Source: Coriobacteriales bacterium
Lineage (GTDB): Bacteria; Actinomycetota; Coriobacteriia; Coriobacteriales; UBA8131
Assembly (NCBI GenBank): GCA_031276475.1
Contig: JAISMZ010000071.1
Coordinates: 1-6,660 of the forward strand
Direction of reading: 5' to 3'
Length of the DNA: 6,660 nucleotides
Shown here: one piece after another, positions 1-5,387 of the stretch
Position numbering within the stretch: position 1 is the stretch's first letter
How the letters are laid out: each line of letters opens with the position of its first letter
The notes under the pieces: model-generated
Databases searched by the model: none
What the model saw: the letters and a program-made list of their open reading frames with translations, nothing else
What the model was told of the DNA's origin: nothing
Position numbers and translations under genes: made by a program

Positions 1-74
1 TACACGCTAAACGTACACTGGATTTTCTCATAAGGGACTTGTATCACATGGCAAAAGACAAGACATTTGCATAA
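1..74 (+). CDS. Possible C-terminal end of a gene entering from the left edge (hypothetical)
   Basis: Reading from position 3, 23 codons are open up to a TAA at 72-74 and end in ...RDLYHMAKDKTFA. The peptide is mixed hydrophobic and charged and could be an amphipathic helix at the end of a protein. No family is recognisable. An open run this short can occur by chance in sequence of this composition, so it is reported only because it touches the window edge and would give the terminator at 295-329 an upstream gene. The local base composition is clearly more A/T-rich than the pyrimidine genes on the right. Confidence 0.22.
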   Translation, partial: HAKRTLDFLIRDLYHMAKDKTFA

Positions 75-294
75 AGAAACTCATGTTTGATTCCTCACGG
101 AGATAATTTCGACGCAACAGCTCCCAAAGCGGAGCAAAAAAGCAGGCATCGATCTCCGCATTAAACTAGGATGCAAGCGAACGGCAGAGTTCGACCAGGT
201 TCGACTCCACCATACAACCGCCAGTCGAACGCCATTCACTGCTTTGCCGGTGGCTTTGCGATGACGGTTCGGCTTTATAAGAATAGCAGGAAAT
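75..294. other. Intergenic stretch without a convincing gene
   Basis: No reading frame here on either strand looks like a protein. Visible structure is a small hairpin (GCTCC 120-124 with GGAGC 131-135), a weak GCATC/GATGC pair (146-150 and 170-174) and the GTTCGAC motif cluster at 189-230. A strong terminator follows at 295-329, so an untranslated tail or a small RNA ending there is possible, but no known RNA family could be recognised. Confidence 0.4.
189..230. repeat. GTTCGAC motif cluster: two direct copies and one inverted copy
   Basis: GTTCGAC occurs at 189-195 and again at 199-205, a spacing of 10 bp or about one helical turn. The inverse GTCGAAC lies at 224-230. The second and third copies extend to an 8-bp perfect inverted repeat, GTTCGACT (199-206) and AGTCGAAC (223-230), with a 16-nt spacer. 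A further TTCGAC is at 108-113. The motif resembles the T-loop sequence of tRNA and tmRNA (GGTTCGACTCC...ACCA at 198-213), but the bases around it do not pair as a T-arm. It could be a protein-binding site or the scar of an integration site; the function is unknown. Confidence 0.5.
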
Positions 295-329
295 AAAGCA
301 GCCAGCCTCTCGGGGCGGGCTGCTTTTCT
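295..329 (+). terminator. Rho-independent terminator, possibly bidirectional
   Basis: A 9-bp perfect stem, AAAGCAGCC (295-303) with GGCTGCTTT (318-326), encloses a 14-nt loop that can itself pair partly (GCC/GGC). On the + strand it is followed by TTCTGTTT. On the - strand the stem ends in GCTTTATTT, so it could also stop transcripts from the right. What it terminates is unclear: either the gene entering at the left edge or an unrecognised RNA. Confidence 0.7.
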
Positions 330-397
330 GTTTGCCGCCGGACATGCTTCCTGTCGCAGTGCCTGATATTTTGTCTTGTACTCAACCAAACCGTTGC

Positions 398-426
398 TTG
401 ACGGCGCAGTGCTGGCCTGTCAGAAT
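398..426 (+). promoter_or_regulatory. Predicted sigma-70-type promoter for the DUF3800 gene
   Basis: TTGACG (398-403) matches the -35 consensus at 5 of 6 bases. CAGAAT (421-426) matches the -10 consensus at 4 of 6, and the spacing is exactly 17 bp. A transcript would start near 433, just before the leader hairpin at 444-490. This is a consensus match only, and the -10 element is weak. Confidence 0.35.
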
Positions 427-443
427 GGCTCTGATAAGTAATT

Positions 444-494
444 CCCCCAATCGGGCGGTTCCGGAGAGTTCCGCGCTAAGGGATTGGGGGTTTT
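444..494 (+). terminator. Leader hairpin with T-run ahead of the DUF3800 gene (terminator or attenuator)
   Basis: A 9-bp perfect stem, CCCCCAATC (444-452) with GATTGGGGG (482-490), is followed by TTTT and, a few bases later, TTTTT. The 29-nt loop can form an inner GCGG/CCGC stem (455-458 with 471-474) and holds a direct repeat of GTTCCG. The structure lies between a predicted promoter (398-426) and the GTG start of the DUF3800 gene, so it may act as an attenuator rather than an end-of-gene terminator. The G-run at 486-490 is the only purine-rich stretch upstream of the GTG at 507 and is buried in the stem. Confidence 0.5.
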
Positions 495-506
495 ATCATT
501 TTTAGA

Positions 507-1175
507 GTGAGCAGCCAACCGATTGCAGGATGTGTGGCCAAAGTCGCGTGGTTTGACGAGAGCGGGAATATGGGCTTTGCGTTTGACAAGCCCGGGATCT
601 CTACGCACTTCATGATTACGCTGCTTATTGCCAAGAATCGCGGCTCGGTAACGAAGGCCGTGAAGAAGGTCTTCAACACGCTTTCCAAGACCGACAAGAA
701 GCACTCGCATGGGATACTCCATGCCTACTATGAGAAGCGGACGACAAGGGAGCGGATGCTCAGGCTGCTTGCCGAAAAAGACATCCAGATAGCGACGGTC
801 GTCTTGAACAAGAGGAGGATGCGGGTAACCCCAGACAAGCACGTCCTTTACGCCTCAATGGTAAGCATGTTGTTGAACCGCCTTTATATGGACGGCGTCT
901 TCGATTCCGATGAGGCCTTGGAACTGATTCCTTCCAGGATGGAGACCAACAAGAATCAAAGCGAGCAGTTCAAGGCGTTTGTGTTGACCGGGATTGACTC
1001 TGAGGGCCTCAGAGTCAATCCCGCAAAGCCTTCAGAGGACAAAGGGCTTCAGGCTGTGGATTTCGTGTCCTGGTCGCTGTACCGCAAGTTCGAGTACGGC
1101 ATTGGAGACTATGCCGACATTATCGCTGAGAAGGTGGTCAAAGAATACAACTTTCTCACCGGAGACGTCATCTGA
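507..1175 (+). CDS. DUF3800 family protein
   Basis: A 222-residue protein of the DUF3800 family. The family signature is present at both ends: an N-terminal strand leading into D-E-S-G-N (residues 17-21) and a C-terminal P-S-E-D-K-G-L-Q-A-V-D-F-V-S-W block (residues 175-189). The acidic residues D17, E18 and D185 are the conserved ones of the family, whose arrangement has been taken to suggest an RNase H-like nuclease. No activity is firmly established, and members are often found in mobile or defence-rich DNA. No signal peptide or membrane segment is visible. The start is uncertain: GTG 507 lacks a clear ribosome site, while GTG 534 (residue 10) follows GCAGGA at 525-530 with a short gap and would begin M-A-K-V-A-W-F-D-E-S-G, closer to family length. 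Codon use is less G+C-rich than in the downstream operon. The gene contains a perfect palindrome at 989-1023. Confidence 0.85.
   Translation: MSSQPIAGCVAKVAWFDESGNMGFAFDKPGISTHFMITLLIAKNRGSVTKAVKKVFNTLSKTDKKHSHGILHAYYEKRTTRERMLRLLAEKDIQIATVVLNKRRMRVTPDKHVLYASMVSMLLNRLYMDGVFDSDEALELIPSRMETNKNQSEQFKAFVLTGIDSEGLRVNPAKPSEDKGLQAVDFVSWSLYRKFEYGIGDYADIIAEKVVKEYNFLTGDVI
989..1023. repeat. Perfect 35-nt palindrome inside the DUF3800 gene
   Basis: The 17-nt arm CGGGATTGACTCTGAGG (989-1005) is exactly repeated in reverse complement at 1007-1023 around a single central G (1006). There are no mismatches. The pairing stops cleanly at both ends (C988 faces C1024). In the reading frame it encodes about residues 162-172 (G-I-D-S-E-G-L-R-V-N-P), just before the conserved C-terminal block, and it does not break the frame. 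No T-run follows, so it is not a typical terminator. Confidence 0.95.
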
Positions 1176-1272
1176 CGATATTTTGCAATACGGTGGAAAG
1201 TATCTGCAAGCACTACCTGCTCGTATAAAGTTGGGTGATGTTGGGAAAGCTGCCAGGCTCGTGGCTGCCAGG
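1176..1272. repeat. Gap between genes with a 9-bp direct repeat near a promoter
   Basis: GCTGCCAGG occurs at 1249-1257 and 1264-1272, 15 bp apart. The second copy abuts the predicted -35 element of the HEPN/MNT promoter. This is a plausible position for an operator, and toxin-antitoxin modules are commonly self-repressed, but no binding protein can be named from the sequence. The rest of the gap after the DUF3800 stop holds no gene and no clear terminator. Confidence 0.4.
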
Positions 1273-1301
1273 TGGTCATCCCATCGCATCTGCCTTATAA
1301 T
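1273..1301 (+). promoter_or_regulatory. Predicted promoter of the HEPN/MNT module
   Basis: A perfect -10 box TATAAT (1296-1301) lies 17 bp after TGGTCA (1273-1278), which matches the -35 consensus at 4 of 6 bases. Transcription would begin near 1308, leaving a short leader to the ribosome site AGGAG at 1314-1318. The placement suits an original toxin start at 1327 and implies that the antitoxin downstream can still be transcribed. Confidence 0.55.
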
Positions 1302-1326
1302 GAAACCAGGCTTAGGAGTGATGCAG

Positions 1327-1478
1327 ATGGACGCACAGAAAAGGATACACTATCTCTGAATGGGCGTTACGCAGACTACAGGCAAAAGCTGAGCGAGCGT
1401 CTGGATCAGCAGACTGCCGAGCAGATCCTCAAACAGACAAAGGAGGTGTTCGCGTGGCTGTTAACACTGAGGCCGTAA
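1327..1478 (+). pseudogene. HEPN-domain toxin remnant with internal deletion and frame break
   Basis: Two pieces of what looks like one HEPN protein remain. The start is intact: AGGAG (1314-1318), 8 nt, then ATG 1327 reading M-D-A-Q-K-R-I-H-Y-L to a TGA at 1357-1359. In the next frame, codons from about 1353 read S-L-N-G-R-Y-A-D-Y-R-Q-K-L-S and continue, through A-E-Q-I-L and T-K-E-V-F-A-W-L, to TAA at 1476-1478. That resembles the C-terminal end of HEPN proteins encoded beside MNT genes (an R-Y-P-D-Y-like motif followed by a helix ending in K-E-V-x-x-W-L). A full protein is about 120-135 residues; roughly 75-85 are missing, including the region that would carry the R-x(4-6)-H ribonuclease motif. 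The remnant overlaps the MNT start by 25 nt, as is common for such pairs. The C-terminal match is by eye; the N-terminal piece is short and less certain. Confidence 0.55.
1441..1446 (+). promoter_or_regulatory. Strong ribosome binding site fixing the MNT start
   Basis: AGGAGG lies 7 nt before GTG 1454 and sets the start of the nucleotidyltransferase. It sits within the HEPN reading frame, so the antitoxin has its own translation signal and does not depend on the broken toxin being translated. Confidence 0.8.
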
Positions 1479-1771
1479 ACAGAGCTGTGGAGGATTACGT
1501 AGCAGACGTGAGGAGTGCGCTGCCAATCGATCGCGCCATCTTGTTCGGCTCCCATGCGCGAGGCGATGCCACAGAGCAAAGCGACATCGATCTATGTTTT
1601 TTCTCACGCAGTTTTGAAGGGCTTTCATCGATAGAGATTCTCACGCGACTGTTCCGACTGACGCGAAAATACAAGGGGATAGACATAGAGCCGCTGGGGT
1701 TTCCGACATCCGAGCTGGACAACGACAATCCTTTTGTTAAAGAGGTTCTTCGGACAGGCAGGGAATTATGA
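1454..1771 (+). CDS. MNT-type minimal nucleotidyltransferase (antitoxin partner of HEPN toxin)
   Basis: A 105-residue protein of the minimal nucleotidyltransferase family. It shows the polymerase-beta-like signature G-S-H-A-R-G (residues 32-37) followed by S-D-I-D-L (43-47), which gives the two metal-binding aspartates. A third acidic residue is likely in I-D-I-E (76-79). In studied HEPN/MNT pairs (MntA-HepT type) the MNT protein adds AMP to the HEPN ribonuclease and so silences it; this activity is inferred here from the family. The length is normal and the motifs are intact, so the gene appears functional although the neighbouring HEPN gene is broken. The start is GTG 1454, chosen because of AGGAGG at 1441-1446. 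It ends in G-R-E-L with TGA at 1769-1771. Alternative: a stand-alone nucleotidyltransferase with no toxin partner. Confidence 0.85.
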   Translation: MAVNTEAVNRAVEDYVADVRSALPIDRAILFGSHARGDATEQSDIDLCFFSRSFEGLSSIEILTRLFRLTRKYKGIDIEPLGFPTSELDNDNPFVKEVLRTGREL

Positions 1772-1852
1772 TACGATCAAAAGGCGCTTAGGGACGGCCA
1801 AGCCCGCTTTACCAGCCAGGATAGTTGCCCGCCAGGAAAGGACGAGACCCGC
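1772..1852 (+). promoter_or_regulatory. carB upstream region with ribosome binding site
   Basis: The 81-nt gap between the MNT gene and carB contains AGGAAAGGA (1834-1842), whose AAGGA part lies 10 nt before GTG 1853. No convincing promoter, terminator or PyrR-type anti-terminator structure is visible. A possible -10 box TATGAT (1767-1772) overlaps the MNT stop but lacks a good -35. How carB is transcribed is therefore not evident; read-through from 1273-1301 is one option. Confidence 0.5.
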
Positions 1853-4800
1853 GTGCCCCGCAGAGACGACATCAAACGAATACTGATCATCGGTTCCGGC
1901 CCAATCGTCATCGGCCAGGCCTGCGAGTTTGACTACTCCGGCGCCCAGGCCTGCAAGGTGCTGATTGAGGACGGCTTTGAGGTCATACTGATGAACAGCA
2001 ACCCCGCCACGATCATGACCGACCCGCAGATGGCCACGCGCACCTATGTGGAGCCGCTGACATTGGACTCGCTCGCGCGCGTGATACGCGAGGAGCGACC
2101 CTCGGCACTGCTGCCAACCCTCGGTGGCCAGACCGGTCTGAACTGCGCCGTAGAGCTGGCCCGCGCCGGCGTTTTGGAGGAGTACGGCGTGGAGATGATC
2201 GGCTGCGACCTGGCGGCCATCGAGCGCGGCGAGGACCGCCGATTGTTTGCCGAGGCGATGGCCGAGATCGGTCTGGAATGCGCGCGCTCCGGCTATGCCT
2301 ACAGCGTTGAGGAGGCCGAGAACCTGGCTGCTGAGCTGGGCTTTCCGCTGGTGCTGCGGCCGTCTTACACACTGGGCGGCGCGGGCGGCGGCATCGCCTA
2401 CAACCTGGCGGAGTTGCGCGAGATAATCGCCCAGGGGCTCGATCTGAGCCCGGCCGGCGAGGTGCTGGTGGAGGAGAGCATCCTCGGCTGGAAGGAATTT
2501 GAGCTGGAGGTGATGCGCGACGCCAACGGCAACGGCATCATCGTCTGCTCAATAGAACACCTCGACGCGATGGGCGTACACACCGGCGACTCGATAACCG
2601 TGGCCCCGGCGCTGACCCTGACCGACATCGAGTACCAGCGGATGCGCGTTGCCTCGTTGGCGATCCTGGAGAAGATCGGTGTTCAGACGGGCGGCTCCAA
2701 CGTGCAGTTCGCGATCAACCCGCGCGACGGCCGGATGGTGGTGATCGAGATGAACCCCCGCGTCTCGCGCTCCAGCGCGCTGGCATCCAAGGCAACCGGT
2801 TTTCCGATAGCCAAGTTTGCCGCCCGCCTGGCCGTGGGCTATACGCTCGACGAGATGCTCAACGACGTCACCCGCGCCACGCCGGCCTGCTTTGAGCCGA
2901 CCATCGACTACGTGGTGGTAAAGGTGCCGCGTTTTGCCTTTGAGAAGTTCAAGGGCACCGACACAACGCTGAGCACGCGGATGAAGGCCGTCGGTGAGGC
3001 GATGGCCATCGGCCGGACCTTTGAGGAGGCGCTGGGCAAGGCGATGCGCTCGCTGGAAAACGGCCGCGCCGGACTCGGTGCCGACGGACACGACAGCTTT
3101 GATGAGGAGCAGTTCCGCCACTTTGTCGGCGTGCCCACCGAGGACCGCATCTTCTACATCGCCGAGGCCCTGCGTCGCGGTTGGTCTGTGGAGGAGGTCG
3201 CTCAGCTTTCGGGCATCGACCCCTGGTTCCTTCACGCCATCGGCCGGATAGTCGCCGGCCAGGAGGCATTGCGCGCCCGCCCGCTGGCCGAGCTTGACGC
3301 TGAGGAGCTGCGCGCGGCCAAACGACTGGGGCTCTCCGACATCCAGATCGCCTGGCTCTGCTCGCAGGCTGCGGCGGCCGCGGCCGGCGGCGCTGCTGGC
3401 GGGTCGCAGCCCACTGCCTCCGCGGCCGGTGCGGGCGAATCGCTGCCGGGTGCGAAGCCGCTCGCCTCCACATCTGCTTTGCTGCCCGCCGCCCGCGTTA
3501 GCGAGTACGACGTCCGTGCCCGCCGCCAAGAGCTCGGTGTGAATCCCGTCTTTAAGATCGTTGACACCTGCGCTGCGGAGTTTGCCTCCCAGACCAACTA
3601 CTACTATAAGACCTACGAAAGCGCCAGCGATGTCCGCCCGAGCACGGCCCCCAAGGTGATGATCCTCGGTGCCGGGCCAAACCGCATCGGCCAGGGCATC
3701 GAGTTTGACTACTGCTGCGTGCACGCCTCCTATGCGCTGGCCCAGGCCGGCTATGAGACGATCATGGTCAACTGCAACCCCGAGACCGTCTCTACCGACT
3801 ACGATACTTCCGACCGCCTCTACTTTGAGCCGCTGACCTACGAGGATGTGATGGACATCGCCGAGGTGGAGTCACCCCTCGGTGCCATCGTCACGCTCGG
3901 TGGCCAGACGCCGCTCAAGCTGGCCGAACAGTTGGAGCGCTCCGGCGTGCAGATCCTCGGCACCGGGCACGAGGCCATCGACCTGGCCGAGGATCGCGAG
4001 CGTTTTGCCGCGCTGCTCGACCGGCTGAACATCGCCTATCCGGCGGCGGGCACGGCGGAGTCCTTTGCCGAGGCGCTTACGGTGGCCGAGCGGCTGGGGT
4101 TTCCGCTGTTGGTGCGTCCGAGCTACGTGCTTGGCGGCCGCGGCATGGTCATCGCCTACAACAGCGACTACCTGGAGCGCTACATGGCCGAGGCGGCGCG
4201 CATCTCGCCGGATCACCCCGTTTATCTCGACAGCTTCTTAGAAGGCGCCATAGAGCTGGACGTGGACGCTTTGGCCGACGGCAGCGACGTCTACATCGGC
4301 GGGCTGTTGGAGCATATTGAGGAGGCGGGCATCCACAGCGGCGATTCCTCGTGCTGCGTGCCGCCGTTTTCGCTCTCCCAGACGATAATCGACAAGGTAC
4401 GCGATTATACTCGTATACTGGCTTTAGAGATCGACGTCCGCGGCCTGCTGAACATCCAGTTCGCCATTAAAGACAGCGAGGTCTACGTGTTGGAGGTCAA
4501 CCCGCGGGCCAGCCGCACCGTGCCCTTTACCTCCAAGGCAACCGGGGTGCCGCTGGCCAAATGCGCCGCCCGGGTGATGGTCGGTCAGTCCATCGCCTCG
4601 CTGGGACTGCCGGCGCAGACCCGCGAGCTCGATCATTTCTCCGTAAAAGAAGCCGTGATGCCCTTTGGCCGCTTTCCCGGTGCCGACATCGTGCTTGGGC
4701 CAGAGATGAAGTCCACGGGCGAGGTGATGGGCATCGGTGCCAGCTTTCCGGTCGCTTATGCCAAGGCGGCGCTTTCCATCGATTATTCTCTGCCGCTGGA

Positions 4801-5221
4801 CGGGACGGCCTTCGTCAGCGTTAACGACCGCGACAAGCGGGCTATTGTGCCTATCGCCTATGGGCTGCACTACCTGGGCTTTAAGCTGGTCTCCACCGCC
4901 GGTACCGCGCGGGTGTTGCGCGCGGCGGGGCTGCCGGCAAAGACGGTGGGCAGAATTCAGGACGCACATCCCAACATCGGCGACATGATAGCCAACGGCG
5001 AGATCGCGCTGATGGTGAACACGCCCTTTGGCCAGACGACCCGCTCCGACGGCTACCGCCTGCGTACCCAGGCGGTGCGCTATGGCCTTTGCTATGCCAC
5101 CACGATAGCCGGCGCCAACGCCGTGGTGCGGGCCATCGAGGTGGCTCAAAGAGACCGACAGGGCGGCACCGAGCTGGCACCGATCGCCTTGCAGGATATC
5201 GCGCAGTGGCCGGCGGGTTGA
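1853..5221 (+). CDS. carB: Carbamoyl-phosphate synthase large subunit
   Basis: Cytoplasmic enzyme that makes carbamoyl phosphate from bicarbonate, two ATP and ammonia supplied by the glutaminase subunit CarA, for pyrimidines and arginine. All four parts are present in 1122 residues: carboxyphosphate half (about 1-400), oligomerisation region (about 401-600), carbamoyl-phosphate half (about 600-975) and C-terminal MGS-type allosteric domain (about 985-1122). Compared by eye with the E. coli protein, the first half has the same numbering of R129, R169, E215, H243, Q285, E299, N301 and R303; in the second half R715, H788, E841, N843 and R845 appear as R755, H828, E881, N883 and R885. It should be active. 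The residue aligned with E. coli K993 of the nucleotide effector site is Arg. It is about 50 residues longer than E. coli CarB, mainly from an Ala/Gly/Ser-rich insert at about 506-547. Start GTG 1853 gives the standard M-P-R-R-D-D-I-K N-terminus. carA is not in the window. Confidence 0.98.
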   Translation: MPRRDDIKRILIIGSGPIVIGQACEFDYSGAQACKVLIEDGFEVILMNSNPATIMTDPQMATRTYVEPLTLDSLARVIREERPSALLPTLGGQTGLNCAVELARAGVLEEYGVEMIGCDLAAIERGEDRRLFAEAMAEIGLECARSGYAYSVEEAENLAAELGFPLVLRPSYTLGGAGGGIAYNLAELREIIAQGLDLSPAGEVLVEESILGWKEFELEVMRDANGNGIIVCSIEHLDAMGVHTGDSITVAPALTLTDIEYQRMRVASLAILEKIGVQTGGSNVQFAINPRDGRMVVIEMNPRVSRSSALASKATGFPIAKFAARLAVGYTLDEMLNDVTRATPACFEPTIDYVVVKVPRFAFEKFKGTDTTLSTRMKAVGEAMAIGRTFEEALGKAMRSLENGRAGLGADGHDSFDEEQFRHFVGVPTEDRIFYIAEALRRGWSVEEVAQLSGIDPWFLHAIGRIVAGQEALRARPLAELDAEELRAAKRLGLSDIQIAWLCSQAAAAAAGGAAGGSQPTASAAGAGESLPGAKPLASTSALLPAARVSEYDVRARRQELGVNPVFKIVDTCAAEFASQTNYYYKTYESASDVRPSTAPKVMILGAGPNRIGQGIEFDYCCVHASYALAQAGYETIMVNCNPETVSTDYDTSDRLYFEPLTYEDVMDIAEVESPLGAIVTLGGQTPLKLAEQLERSGVQILGTGHEAIDLAEDRERFAALLDRLNIAYPAAGTAESFAEALTVAERLGFPLLVRPSYVLGGRGMVIAYNSDYLERYMAEAARISPDHPVYLDSFLEGAIELDVDALADGSDVYIGGLLEHIEEAGIHSGDSSCCVPPFSLSQTIIDKVRDYTRILALEIDVRGLLNIQFAIKDSEVYVLEVNPRASRTVPFTSKATGVPLAKCAARVMVGQSIASLGLPAQTRELDHFSVKEAVMPFGRFPGADIVLGPEMKSTGEVMGIGASFPVAYAKAALSIDYSLPLDGTAFVSVNDRDKRAIVPIAYGLHYLGFKLVSTAGTARVLRAAGLPAKTVGRIQDAHPNIGDMIANGEIALMVNTPFGQTTRSDGYRLRTQAVRYGLCYATTIAGANAVVRAIEVAQRDRQGGTELAPIALQDIAQWPAG
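3368..3493 (+). other. Low-complexity Ala/Gly/Ser insert in CarB
   Basis: Residues about 506-547 of CarB are almost all Ala, Gly, Ser, Pro, Leu and Thr, beginning with a run of six alanines. In E. coli CarB the flanking parts, here ending ...I-A-W-L-C-S-Q and resuming V-S-E-Y-D-V-R, are joined directly, in the oligomerisation region just before the conserved P-V-(F/Y)-K-x-V-D-T-C-A-A-E-F motif. The reading frame and the flanking motifs are intact, so this is an in-frame surface loop or linker rather than damage. A role is unknown. Confidence 0.85.
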
Positions 5222-5387
5222 GCGCAGTGACCGGGGAGCGGGGAGTTCAACCGTCGCCCGTTGGCGTTGCCTGCGGAGCGGTTTTGCAATCCGATTTGGG
5301 CAGGTCAGGCAGTTGTGGAGAAGACCGCCTCGCGCCACGGGCCGAGGCACGGTGTTCTACCAACGAGGAGCGAGGAGCAGCACACAG
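5222..5387 (+). promoter_or_regulatory. carB-pyrK intergenic leader with duplicated ribosome-site-like repeats
   Basis: This 166-nt gap contains no convincing gene. At its left is the tandem 7-mer CGGGGAG twice (5232-5245); at its right is CGAGGAG twice (5364-5377), whose last copy supplies the pyrK ribosome site. A 6-bp hairpin, GCCTCG (5327-5332) with CGAGGC (5343-5348), lies between and has no T-run, so it is not a terminator. The gap is unusually long for an operon whose next genes overlap, so a regulatory or RNA-processing role is possible. Confidence 0.4.
5364..5377 (+). promoter_or_regulatory. Duplicated ribosome binding site of pyrK
   Basis: CGAGGAG is repeated exactly in tandem (5364-5370 and 5371-5377). 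The second AGGAG (5373-5377) is 10 nt from ATG 5388 and decides the pyrK start. The first copy is 17 nt away, too far to act directly. Confidence 0.65.

Noticed and set aside
1..213. A tmRNA (ssrA) ending at GGTTCGACTCCACCA with a tag read as A-K-D-K-T-F-A-stop at 51-74.
   Set aside because: The tag is too short and lacks the usual A-L-A-A-like end, and the bases around 190-213 do not form a T-arm or acceptor stem.
81..389. A 102-codon open frame on the - strand.
   Set aside because: It runs straight through the terminator stem, shows no family resemblance, and its peptide is rich in Arg and Ala as expected of a chance frame.
1272..1478. The 68-codon frame from ATG 1272 as an intact gene.
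   Set aside because: Its start overlaps the predicted promoter -35 region, so the promoter's transcript would not include it; only the last 42 or so codons look like protein sequence. It is treated as part of the HEPN remnant.
1768..1791. An ATGA overlap at the MNT stop opening a new frame.
   Set aside because: It closes after seven codons (TAG 1789-1791), too short to call a gene; at most a trace of a lost neighbour.
2549..3724. A 391-codon open frame on the - strand inside carB.
   Set aside because: It is the complementary-strand shadow expected of a G+C-rich gene; the + strand carB is certain and no family is seen on the - strand.
5327..5348. The GCCTCG/CGAGGC hairpin as a terminator between carB and pyrK.
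   Set aside because: No T-run follows and the stem has only 6 bp.
4424..5350. A 308-codon open frame on the - strand over the end of carB.
   Set aside because: Same reason: an antisense shadow of a conserved gene, with no recognisable domain.
5313..5387. GTG 5313 as the pyrK start.
   Set aside because: It adds 25 unconserved residues with no good ribosome site; ATG 5388 has AGGAG at the right distance and gives the normal PyrK N-terminus.
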